Origin: Phycisphaeraceae bacterium
GTDB lineage: Bacteria; Planctomycetota; Phycisphaerae; Phycisphaerales; UBA1924
DNA length: 6,583 bases
Assembly: GCA_009827205.1 (NCBI GenBank)
Contig: WUAK01000163.1
Coordinates: 1-6,583 of the forward strand
Direction of reading: 5' to 3'
Shown: positions 1-6,083 of the stretch, in pieces
How the letters are laid out: the number at the start of each line of letters is the position of its first letter
Numbering within the stretch: the stretch's first letter is position 1
The notes under the pieces: generated by a model
Told to the model about the DNA's origin: nothing
Database searches by the model: none
The model's input: only the letters and a program-made list of their open reading frames with translations
Program-made: the position numbers and the translations under genes

Positions 1-12
1 TCGCCCTCGGCG

Positions 13-1131
13 ATGGCGCAGATGAGGGGCAGGATGGCGCAGCCGGCTGACAAGAAGCTGAAGCTGTTGATGCTGGGCGGGACGGGGTTCCTCGGGCCGC
101 ACATCGTCTGGCGGGCGCAGGAGCGAGGTCACGAGGTGACGCTTTTCAACCGGGGCCAGACTGGTCCGGAGTTGTTCCCGGATCTTGAGCATCTGCAGGG
201 CGATCGGTACTCGGATCTGGCGTCGCTCGAGAATGCGGTTGCCGAGGGTCGGAAGTGGCACAGCGCGATCGACACGTTCGCGTATGTGCCGAGCGTCGTG
301 ACGGACATGATGAAGGTGATCTCTGGTTCTGTGGATCATTACGCGTTGGTCTCGACGGTGTCTGTGTACGCCAGCAGCGACGAGGTTGGGGCTGATGAGT
401 CTGCGCAGCTTGCCGAGGTGACAGACGAGATTTCCGACGGCATCAAAACACATCGCGAGGTAGGAGTTCATTACGGCGCGATGAAGGCGCGCTGTGAGCA
501 GGCCGCTAAGGACGGGATGCCTGGCAAGGTGGCGAACATCAGGCCCGGTCTCATCGTTGGGCCTCGTGACACGACGGGGCGGTTCACGTACTGGCCCGTG
601 CGCGCGTCGGAGGGTGGGACGATGATCGGTCCGGGCTCGCCAGATGATCCGACGCAGATCATCGACGTGCGCGACCTTGCGGACTTCATCGTGCTGAGCA
701 TCGAGAAGAATCTGACCGGTGAGTACAACGCGATCAGCCCTGCTGGTCACTACTCGATTGGTGATATTGTGAACGCGAGTGTGAAAGTTGCGGACGCGGG
801 GACGGATGTCGAGTGGATTGACGCCGACTTCTTGACCGGGCGAGGGATACAGCCCTGGCAGCAGCTTCCCTGTTGGGTGCCGACAACACTCGAGGGCTAC
901 TCCGGATTTGGGATGAGTGATTGTTCGAAGGCAACAAAGGCGGGTATGACCATCCGTCCGATCGAAGAGACCGTCCGGGCGACCCTGGAGTACTACAAAA
1001 CGCGCGGGCCCGAGATCACAGAGGAACGGGGCGAGGAGTTTGCAGCCCAGTGGAGGCAGCGCGTCAGGGGTGGGCTCGACCCTGAGATTGAGAGGGAAAC
1101 GCTCGAGGCGTGGCGTACGCGCGCAGGTTGA
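13..1131 (+). CDS. NAD(P)-dependent epimerase/dehydratase (extended SDR family)
   Basis: This is a Rossmann-fold sugar-nucleotide epimerase/dehydratase-like protein; the substrate cannot be told from sequence. Counting from the ATG at 13, the dinucleotide-binding motif GGTGFLG is at residues 22-28, followed by a beta-strand ending in FNRG (45-48). STVSVYAS (114-121) supplies the usual Ser/Thr region and Y154-GAM-K158 is the YxxxK catalytic pair. IRPGLIVGPRD (176-186) and IDVRDLAD (217-224) are typical of the family, as is the C-terminal tail with RPIEETVRATLEYY. The start is uncertain. The frame is open to the left edge of the window, and codons 1-12 encode SPSA. ATGs at 13, 22 and 34 are all possible, and the ATG at 34 has a weak purine-rich stretch before it. 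Many relatives carry a Tat or other N-terminal leader, so the true start may lie outside the window. The gene ends just before a strong terminator, so it is the last gene of its transcript. Confidence 0.87.
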   Translation: MAQMRGRMAQPADKKLKLLMLGGTGFLGPHIVWRAQERGHEVTLFNRGQTGPELFPDLEHLQGDRYSDLASLENAVAEGRKWHSAIDTFAYVPSVVTDMMKVISGSVDHYALVSTVSVYASSDEVGADESAQLAEVTDEISDGIKTHREVGVHYGAMKARCEQAAKDGMPGKVANIRPGLIVGPRDTTGRFTYWPVRASEGGTMIGPGSPDDPTQIIDVRDLADFIVLSIEKNLTGEYNAISPAGHYSIGDIVNASVKVADAGTDVEWIDADFLTGRGIQPWQQLPCWVPTTLEGYSGFGMSDCSKATKAGMTIRPIEETVRATLEYYKTRGPEITEERGEEFAAQWRQRVRGGLDPEIERETLEAWRTRAG

Positions 1132-1160
1132 ATCTTCTTCATCCATCTGAGAACAGCAAT

Positions 1161-1193
1161 GGGCCGACCCTTGTTTGGGTCGGCTCTTTGTCT
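1161..1193 (+). terminator. Intrinsic terminator of the epimerase/dehydratase gene
   Basis: A perfect 8-bp stem GCCGACCC (1163-1170) / GGGTCGGC (1177-1184) closes a 6-base loop. It can be extended by one G-T and one G-C pair at the base. The T-rich tail TCTTTGTCT (1185-1193) follows at once. It begins 32 bases after the stop codon and faces the right way to end the upstream gene. Confidence 0.9.
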
Positions 1194-1419
1194 AAATACA
1201 GCGGGTAGCTGCAGCTGTGTAGAGTGCTTGCTGCCACGTGGGTTTGGCTTTGTGAATCTGATTGAAAGAGTTCGCGTATAGTTGATGCGTTGGCAGATTA
1301 GACTGAGCAGCAACTAATCCACGGTTTCGGCGAGCATTCTTCAAGAGGGACTCGCCCTGAGAAATTGTCCAGGTATGTACAGTTGTATCTCGACTGCTTG
1401 AGGAATCAGGACTGAACAG
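1194..1419. other. Non-coding gap upstream of the cobalamin-binding protein gene
   Basis: This stretch of about 226 bases is less G+C-rich than its surroundings and holds no convincing gene. It should contain the promoter of the cobalamin-binding protein gene. I see only weak -10-like words (TATAGT at 1277-1282, TATCTC at 1386-1391) and no -35 box at proper spacing for either. A 10-bp palindrome AGCTGCAGCT lies at 1207-1216. I see nothing resembling a B12-box, so there is no sign of a cobalamin riboswitch. Confidence 0.5.
1408..1411 (+). promoter_or_regulatory. Ribosome binding site of the cobalamin-binding protein gene
   Basis: AGGA lies 8 bases before the ATG at 1420. It supports this start over later methionines in the frame. 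Confidence 0.6.
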
Positions 1420-2493
1420 ATGACGACGTCCGGATCGAATGCGGGACCGTTTGCAGCGCAGCTCTTGAGGAGCGGTTCGGCTGCGCACGCTGCGCGGGCT
1501 GTGGAAGAGTTGCTTGAGCGCCATCCGGAGATCGGTGACCTCTTTGGGGACCACGCGTTCCGGCGTTGGCAAGACAACACGGCACAGCGGCTGCAAGAGC
1601 TCGCGGCGTCGGTGGAGATGGGCGAGCCCGAGATGTTCGTGACGGAAATCGGTTGGTCGCGAGACGCGTTCGAGGCGCGCGGCGTGCCGGTGGACGCACT
1701 TCGAAGAAGTCTCGAGATCCTGGCGCTCACGCTAGAAGAATCGCTGCCTGAGTCGGCGTTCGCTGCGGTAGAGCCTTGCTTGAATCGAGGTATTGAGGCG
1801 TGCGTGGCATCCGAGAAGAAAGAGCGCCGCATCCCAGCGGATGGCACGCTGGGCGTCCTGATGCTTGAGTACCTCGAGCAGGCGATGCGCGGCGATCGGG
1901 TCGCTGCGGTGACGACGATCGTGCAGGCGTTCGAGAAGGGAACGCCGGTGGAGGATCTCTATGAGCGGGTGCTGCTCGCAAGCGAGGCCGAAATAGGGAC
2001 GATGTGGCATCTCGGCGAGGTGTCGATCTCCGAAGAGCACATGGTCACGGAGACGGCGCGGGCGGTGATGGGCGTGCTCTGCTATCTCTCGACAGGAAAG
2101 AAGATTCCACCGGAGGACCGGCCGACGGTCACGGTGGCGGCGGTGGAGGGTGATCGGCACGATCTTGGGGTCCGCGCGGTGAGCGACCTGTTCGAGATCG
2201 CGGGGTTCCGGTCCGTGTGCTTGGGGGCAAGCTCGCCGGCGTCGGACATCGCGCAGGCGGTTGAGGACTACGGGGCAAGGTACGTGGTGCTGTCGGCTGC
2301 GATGTCGGTGCACGTGCCATCGGTCACGACGACCATCCGAGCGATCCGGGAGCGCACGCCGAAAGCCCGCATCTTGGTGGGCGGGGAAGCGTTCCGGTCA
2401 TCGGACCAGCTTCCCGAACTTGTGGGTGCAGACGGTTTCGCGTCCTCCCCGCGTGAGGCAGTGCGACTGGCCAAGGAGTGGGAGTCGGCTTAA
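1420..2493 (+). CDS. Cobalamin-binding protein with CarH-like photosensor signature, no DNA-binding domain
   Basis: The 357-residue soluble protein has two parts. Residues 1 to about 135 form an all-helical domain (W50, a GEPEMF stretch at 68-73, LRRSLEILALTLEESLP at 94-110) that I cannot assign; it vaguely resembles RsbR-type N-terminal helical domains. Residues about 142-225 fit the four-helix cap of B12 proteins, and 235-357 the cobalamin-binding Rossmann domain. The cap carries W196-x9-E206-H207, the Wx9EH signature of CarH/LitR photoreceptors. H197 directly follows the Trp, where Thermus CarH has the His that ligates cobalt after light exposure. The B12 domain has D245-R-H247-DL-G250 (DxHxxG, H247 the lower axial ligand), S292 in the SxL position and GG at 321-322. 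In CarH the same module follows a MerR winged helix, which is absent here. A methyltransferase corrinoid protein is the main alternative, but no methyltransferase gene is adjacent. The B12-binding assignment is strong; light sensing is inferred. Confidence 0.88.
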   Translation: MTTSGSNAGPFAAQLLRSGSAAHAARAVEELLERHPEIGDLFGDHAFRRWQDNTAQRLQELAASVEMGEPEMFVTEIGWSRDAFEARGVPVDALRRSLEILALTLEESLPESAFAAVEPCLNRGIEACVASEKKERRIPADGTLGVLMLEYLEQAMRGDRVAAVTTIVQAFEKGTPVEDLYERVLLASEAEIGTMWHLGEVSISEEHMVTETARAVMGVLCYLSTGKKIPPEDRPTVTVAAVEGDRHDLGVRAVSDLFEIAGFRSVCLGASSPASDIAQAVEDYGARYVVLSAAMSVHVPSVTTTIRAIRERTPKARILVGGEAFRSSDQLPELVGADGFASSPREAVRLAKEWESA

Positions 2494-2564
2494 AGCTATC
2501 GAGCTTGTGACTACGAAATCCGAACGGGTCTGCATCCTTTTCTTTCATCAGAACAACGCACTAG

Positions 2565-2593
2565 GCCTGCCCGCGATTGGGTTGGCTCTTTGT
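2565..2593 (+). terminator. Terminator-like hairpin between cobalamin-binding protein and lipoprotein genes
   Basis: GCCTGCCC (2565-2572) pairs with GGGTTGGC (2579-2586) around a 6-base loop, with one T-T mismatch and one G-T wobble. The tail TCTTTGT (2587-2593) follows. Placement, loop size, right arm and tail match the terminator at 1161-1193, so it probably ends the cobalamin-binding protein transcript. It is weaker than that terminator, and its tail stops only a few bases before the next reading frame, so partial read-through or attenuation is possible. Confidence 0.7.
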
Positions 2594-2597
2594 ATGA

Positions 2598-3431
2598 TTG
2601 AGTCGAGTGACTGGATTGATCACGAGATCTTGGTTCCTCGTTGGGTTGGCCCTGTTGTGTCTGTGTGTCGGTGGTTGTGTGCAGCTTGAGCGATTCAATC
2701 CTGACTTCCCGGCGACGCACGAGGAAATCCTCATCGATCGTCAGCGGATGCGTGACAACCCGGTGGGGCTTGAGCGCCCGGTGCTGGTGCTGAGCGGGTA
2801 CCGTTCACCATCTCTCGTTGCGGGCAGGCTGAAGCGTTCGATCCTTCGGCACACCGGGGCTGACACAGGTGAGATCGCGACACTCGCGTACGTGTGGTCG
2901 GGATCTGTCGAGGAACCCGCGAGGCGCGCGGTGGCCAGGGTTGAAGATATGTTTCCTTCTGATGATCCGCGGTGGACGAGCGAGGTGGATGTCGTCGCGG
3001 TTTCGATGGGCGGGCTTGTGGCGCGTCTGGCTGCGAGTGATCCCGAGTTGCGCGGCGAGCAGGGCGGGAAGCAACTGAGGATCGTGACGCTCTACACGCT
3101 CGCCTCGCCCCACCGCGGCGCGAAACTCGCTGAGGATATTCACCTGGACAGCGCAACGCGTGCGATGATCCCGGGCTCGGAGTTTCTCAAGGTCTTGGAC
3201 GAAACGTTTCAATCGCGGGAGTACGAGGTTGTGCCGTACGCGGTGCTGAACGACTCGTGGGTCGGCGCCACAAACGCGGCGCCGGTCGGGCAGGAACCGA
3301 TCTGGACGCCAGGTCGGGCGTTTCTGAGCCATCACATGGTGTCGTTCGACATCAGAATCCAGACTGATCTTCTTCGCAGGCTGCGCGGCGAGGAACCGAT
3401 CGGGCTGCCGGGCGCACCTCCGTGTGATTAG
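2598..3431 (+). CDS. Lipoprotein with alpha/beta-hydrolase (lipase/esterase-like) fold
   Basis: A probable membrane-anchored hydrolase. With the TTG at 2598 as start it has 277 residues. A positively charged N-terminus and hydrophobic segment (residues 12-24) lead to VGGC (24-27), a plausible lipobox with C27 as the lipidated cysteine. The mature part has an alpha/beta-hydrolase layout. PVLVLSGYRSP (61-71) forms the first strand and turn. AVSMGG (134-139) is the nucleophile elbow with S136, carrying Ala where GxSxG has its first Gly. TLASPHRGAKLA (167-178) matches the conserved lipase segment after the nucleophile. D219 in NDSWVG and H245 or H246 in SHHMVSFD are good candidates for the remaining triad. 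Start choice is unsure: TTG 2598, GTG 2607 and TTG 2616 are all in frame, none has a clear Shine-Dalgarno sequence, and 2616 still gives a full signal peptide. The substrate is unknown. The stop overlaps the convergent nitrilase stop. Confidence 0.82.
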   Translation: MSRVTGLITRSWFLVGLALLCLCVGGCVQLERFNPDFPATHEEILIDRQRMRDNPVGLERPVLVLSGYRSPSLVAGRLKRSILRHTGADTGEIATLAYVWSGSVEEPARRAVARVEDMFPSDDPRWTSEVDVVAVSMGGLVARLAASDPELRGEQGGKQLRIVTLYTLASPHRGAKLAEDIHLDSATRAMIPGSEFLKVLDETFQSREYEVVPYAVLNDSWVGATNAAPVGQEPIWTPGRAFLSHHMVSFDIRIQTDLLRRLRGEEPIGLPGAPPCD

Positions 3432-4384
3432 CGTTCTGTGATATCGATCGCCGAGTGGCGCGACTGGTCGAGTGAGAGCTTGAGGACTTCGGGGCGCGAG
3501 TAGTGTCCGGCGGGGTCGAAGTTCTGGCGTTCCTCGAGCACGCGGGCGTGGTCGATCTCGGCGGTGATGATCTGCTCGCGGTGCGTGATGGGTTCGACGA
3601 GCCACGAGCCGTCGGGGGCGGCGATGCAGCTGCCTCCGTTGTGGATGAACCCGTCTTCGGGGGTCTCGGTGCTCTCGAGGATGCGCTGGCGCTCGGGGAA
3701 GTCTTGCGGGATGTCCATCGGGCGGAGGATTGTTGAGGCGCTGATGACGTAGCTGCGCGACTCGCGTGCGATGAAGCGGGTGATGTCCTGCGTGTTGGCG
3801 AGGCTGCCCGGCCAGATGGCGACGTGCAGGTCGAGGCCTTGTGCGTAGAGCGCCGCGCGCGGGAGCGGCATCCAGTTCTCCCAGCAGTTGAGGCTGCCCA
3901 GCGTGAAGGGCGGGAGGAACGCGTGCGTGCGCAGCCCGTTGCCGTCGCCTGGTGTCCAGCAGAGGCGCTCCTCGTAGGTGGGCATGAGCTTGCGGTGGAC
4001 GGATGCGACTTCGCCTGTCGGGCTGATGGTGACGCAGGATGCGAAGACTGAGTGCGAGCCGCGGTCCGCCGGGCGCTCGGCTATGCCGATGACGACGGCG
4101 GTGCTGGTCTCGCGCGCGGCTTCGATGACCGGCGCCAGGTCGCCCGCCTCGATGTCGATTGACTCTTGGAGGTATCGAGCGTGCAGGTGCTTCTGGTCGG
4201 CTGCGTCGAAGCGCGCCGAGTCGGTCCTGCTCAGCCAAAAGGGGTAGCAGGGTGCGAACGTCTCGCCGAACGCGACGAGCTTGGCGCCGCTGGCTGCGGC
4301 TTCGCGGATGGCGCTTGCGGCCTTGTCGAGCGTCGCGGCGCGGTCGAGGGGGACGGGGGCGATCTGGGCGATGGCGATGTGCAT
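3428..4384 (-). CDS. Nitrilase-superfamily carbon-nitrogen hydrolase (nitrilase branch)
   Basis: This cytoplasmic enzyme of 318 residues likely cleaves a nitrile to the acid plus ammonia. The expected residues are all present: E41 in the AFGETFAP segment, K132 in HRKLMPTYEERLCW, the second structural Glu E139, and the nucleophile C167 in LNCWENWMP. The stretch from C167 through WPGS, together with the C-terminal GHYSRPEVLKL (293-303), is typical of true nitrilases and cyanide hydratases rather than amidases or carbamoylases. Length fits the family. The gene is the last of a three-gene operon, with its start only 4 bases after the stop of the 129-residue gene. No terminator is visible after it: transcription would run antisense into the lipoprotein gene. 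The natural substrate cannot be read from sequence; aliphatic or arylacetonitrile types are both possible. Confidence 0.9.
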   Translation of the reverse strand: MHIAIAQIAPVPLDRAATLDKAASAIREAAASGAKLVAFGETFAPCYPFWLSRTDSARFDAADQKHLHARYLQESIDIEAGDLAPVIEAARETSTAVVIGIAERPADRGSHSVFASCVTISPTGEVASVHRKLMPTYEERLCWTPGDGNGLRTHAFLPPFTLGSLNCWENWMPLPRAALYAQGLDLHVAIWPGSLANTQDITRFIARESRSYVISASTILRPMDIPQDFPERQRILESTETPEDGFIHNGGSCIAAPDGSWLVEPITHREQIITAEIDHARVLEERQNFDPAGHYSRPEVLKLSLDQSRHSAIDITER

Positions 4385-4388
4385 GGAT

Positions 4389-4778
4389 CTAATCCTGGAC
4401 AGTAACTACAAAGTTATCTGCTCCTATACGTAATGTGCAGATATCAAAATCCAATACCAAATGGCATTCAGGATTCGCTTGTTCCTCGGTTAGGAGATAG
4501 TCGAGTGTATTTTGGTCTGTTTCTGCGTAGCCGATCCGATCGAGATATTCAGCAAGCGGTATGTTGTCCTCTTGTTCGATATCAAGATGCATGATGTCAA
4601 GAGCAGTTAGCTTAACCGCTTTCAGTCCGCGCCCGTGAACAGGGTGTGGTTCGAATAAACATTCCAAATATCGTTTGTGCAGTAAGACTGATTCGACAGA
4701 ATAACAATTATGTAGATCAAATAAAACGCCATCACAAATGATGGCGTTATCTTGATCTAGTTTAAAGTTCTTGCGCAT
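4389..4778 (-). CDS. Hypothetical protein, AT-rich orphan in the aldolase-nitrilase operon
   Basis: A 129-residue acidic protein that I do not recognise. It has no signal peptide, membrane segment or obvious catalytic motif; alternating hydrophobic stretches (for example CHLVLDFDICTLRIG near the C-terminus) suggest a beta-rich fold. Its gene is about 42% G+C over the 300 bases I counted (4441-4740), with A/T-ending codons such as TTA, AAT and GAT, whereas both neighbours are far richer in G+C and prefer G/C at third positions. It starts 5 bases after the fbaB stop and ends 4 bases before the nitrilase start. No Shine-Dalgarno sequence precedes the ATG, so translation probably depends on ribosomes finishing fbaB. 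The reading frame is intact over its full length despite the odd base composition, which argues for a real gene, probably acquired recently. Function is unknown. Confidence 0.72.
   Translation of the reverse strand: MRKNFKLDQDNAIICDGVLFDLHNCYSVESVLLHKRYLECLFEPHPVHGRGLKAVKLTALDIMHLDIEQEDNIPLAEYLDRIGYAETDQNTLDYLLTEEQANPECHLVLDFDICTLRIGADNFVVTVQD
4393..4396 (-). promoter_or_regulatory. Ribosome binding site of the nitrilase gene
   Basis: On the minus strand AGGA lies 8 bases before the nitrilase ATG (4384). It is embedded in the last sense codons of the 129-residue gene, so the two genes are likely coupled in translation. Confidence 0.65.
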
Positions 4779-4783
4779 ATCGA

Positions 4784-5884
4784 TCAGGCGATCGTCACGC
4801 GCTCATCGAGATACACGTCCTGGATCGCGTTGAGCAGTGCGGCGCCTTCGCCGATGGGGCGCTGGAATGCCTTTCGGCCTGAGATGAGGCCCATGCCGCC
4901 GGCGCGTTTGTTGATGACCGCGGTGCGGACGGCGTCGGCGAGGTCGCTGTCGCCCTTGGACTCGCCGCCCGAGTTGATCAGCGGGACGCGGCCCATGTAC
5001 TGGTTGACGAGCTGGTAGCGGCAGAGGTCGATGGGGTGGCCGCCCTGGCCCGATTCATCGGAGCCTGCCAGCTCGGTGTAGACCTCCTTGCGGAACTTGC
5101 CGTAGGACGAGTCGCCCGAGTTGAGTGCGTTGAAGCCGCCGTTGTTGGTGGGGAGTTTCTGCTTGACGATGTCGGCCTGGATGGTCGAGCCCAGGTGGTT
5201 GGCCTGGCCGGTGAGGTCGGCTGACGAGTGGTAGTCAACACCGTTGACCTTGAACGCGGAGTTTCGGATGTAGCACCAGAGGACGGTGACCATGCCAAGC
5301 TCGTGTGCTTCGGCGAACATGTCGGCGACGTACTGGATCTGCTGCTCGGACTCTTCGCTGCCGAAGTAGATGGTTGCGCCGACGGCGATGGCGCCCATGT
5401 CCCAGCACTGCTTGATGGTGCCGAAGGGGATCTGGTTGAAGGTGTTGGGGTAGGTCATGAGTTCGTTGTGGTTGAACTTGACCATGAAGGGGATCTTGTG
5501 GGCGTACTTGCGTGCGACGGCGCCGAGGACGCCGTAGGTCGAGGCGACGGCGTTGCAGCCTCCCTCGATGGCGAGCTGGACAATCTTCTCGGGATCGAAG
5601 TAGTCGGGGTTAGGCGCGAAGCTGGCGCCGGCGGAGTGCTCGATGCCTTGGTCGACTGGGAGGATGGAGACGTACCCGGTGCCCCCGAGGCGGCCGTGGT
5701 TGAGCATCGTTTGCATGTTGCGGAGGACGTTTGGCGAGCGGTCGTTCTGGCTGAAGACGTCGTCGACGAATGTTGGTGATGGGAGGTAGAGGCGGTCCTT
5801 GGTGATGGTCTTGGAGGTGTGGGAGAGGAGGGAGTCGGCGTCGGCTCCGAGGACTTCCTGGACGTTGATGGTGGTGTTCGCCAC
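4784..5884 (-). CDS. fbaB: Class I fructose-bisphosphate aldolase (FbaB/DhnA type)
   Basis: It reversibly cleaves fructose 1,6-bisphosphate to dihydroxyacetone phosphate and glyceraldehyde 3-phosphate through a Schiff base, in glycolysis and gluconeogenesis in the cytoplasm. Its 366 residues are slightly more than the roughly 350 of E. coli FbaB. SILPVDQGIEH (73-83) contains the conserved active-site Asp (D78). K241 in the QADIVKQK stretch is the Schiff-base lysine. INSGGESKG (303-311) and SGRKAFQRP (335-343) are the phosphate-binding loops. All are intact. The start is GTG (5884-5882), chosen because GGAG lies 7 bases upstream and MANTTINVQE gives a natural N-terminus. It is the first gene of a three-gene operon. 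A TATAGT box (minus strand, 5931-5926) upstream might be its -10 element, but no matching -35 is seen. Confidence 0.94.
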   Translation of the reverse strand: MANTTINVQEVLGADADSLLSHTSKTITKDRLYLPSPTFVDDVFSQNDRSPNVLRNMQTMLNHGRLGGTGYVSILPVDQGIEHSAGASFAPNPDYFDPEKIVQLAIEGGCNAVASTYGVLGAVARKYAHKIPFMVKFNHNELMTYPNTFNQIPFGTIKQCWDMGAIAVGATIYFGSEESEQQIQYVADMFAEAHELGMVTVLWCYIRNSAFKVNGVDYHSSADLTGQANHLGSTIQADIVKQKLPTNNGGFNALNSGDSSYGKFRKEVYTELAGSDESGQGGHPIDLCRYQLVNQYMGRVPLINSGGESKGDSDLADAVRTAVINKRAGGMGLISGRKAFQRPIGEGAALLNAIQDVYLDERVTIA

Positions 5885-5891
5885 GTTTGAG

Positions 5892-5895
5892 CTCC
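5892..5895 (-). promoter_or_regulatory. Ribosome binding site of fbaB
   Basis: GGAG on the minus strand, 7 bases before the GTG codon at 5884, decides in favour of this non-ATG start. Confidence 0.65.
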
Positions 5896-5984
5896 GTGTG
5901 AGAGGGTGGTGATTGAACGGGTCTGACTATAGGCGAGTGTGCAGCAACGTCCGCGCGAGATTATGCAGCAAAGGCAGCGGTTTG

Positions 5985-5994
5985 GTGTATACAC
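5985..5994. promoter_or_regulatory. Palindrome GTGTATACAC, possible operator
   Basis: A perfect 10-bp inverted repeat midway between the divergent fbaB and secreted-protein genes. TTG before and AA after give near-symmetric flanks. It overlaps the plus-strand -10-like word TATACA, so a bound protein could control the rightward gene. No regulator can be named. Confidence 0.35.
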
Positions 5995-6033
5995 AAGGGT
6001 ATGAGTAACGCTTGTGGCCTGAGCTCGTAAGAC

Positions 6034-6060
6034 CTCCCGGCCGGCCGATTGGGAGCCGGG
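6034..6060 (+). other. Alternative hairpins in the 5' leader of the secreted-protein gene
   Basis: CTCCC (6034-6038) pairs with GGGAG (6051-6055), while CCCGGC (6036-6041) pairs with GCCGGG (6055-6060). The two stems use overlapping bases, so they exclude each other. GGCCGGCC (6039-6046) is itself a palindrome within the region. There is no T-run after either stem, so this is not an intrinsic terminator. Confidence 0.35.
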
Positions 6061-6077
6061 TGAAGGCGGGGCTTTCG

Positions 6078-6083
6078 AAGGAG
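6078..6083 (+). promoter_or_regulatory. Strong ribosome binding site of the secreted-protein gene
   Basis: AAGGAG lies 6 bases before the ATG at 6090, the best Shine-Dalgarno match in the window. It fixes the start of the right-edge gene. Confidence 0.85.

Noticed and set aside
1194..1419. Cobalamin riboswitch upstream of the cobalamin-binding protein gene
   Set aside because: I looked for a B12-box and associated stems and saw none. The position was suggestive only because of the gene that follows.
1732..2313. 193-codon minus-strand frame inside the cobalamin-binding protein gene
   Set aside because: His/Arg-rich composition, antisense to a gene with conserved B12-binding residues.
2493..2506. 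Small inverted repeat AAGCT/AGCTT just after the cobalamin-binding protein stop
   Set aside because: Five-base-pair AT-containing stem without a T-run; too weak to call, with a better terminator 60 bases further on.
2805..4238. Very long open frame on the minus strand (477 codons) across the lipoprotein and nitrilase genes
   Set aside because: Its product is dominated by Arg, Pro, Ala and His and overlaps two genes with intact family motifs in other frames. It is a by-product of high G+C codon use.
5228..5779. 183-codon open frame on the plus strand inside fbaB
   Set aside because: The product is a repetitive Val/Gly/Asp/Glu mixture antisense to a well-supported aldolase.
6001..6030. Nine-codon frame MSNACGLSS as a leader peptide
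   Set aside because: The only purine run before it (AAGGG) is one base from the ATG, too close for initiation, and the residues show no attenuation logic.
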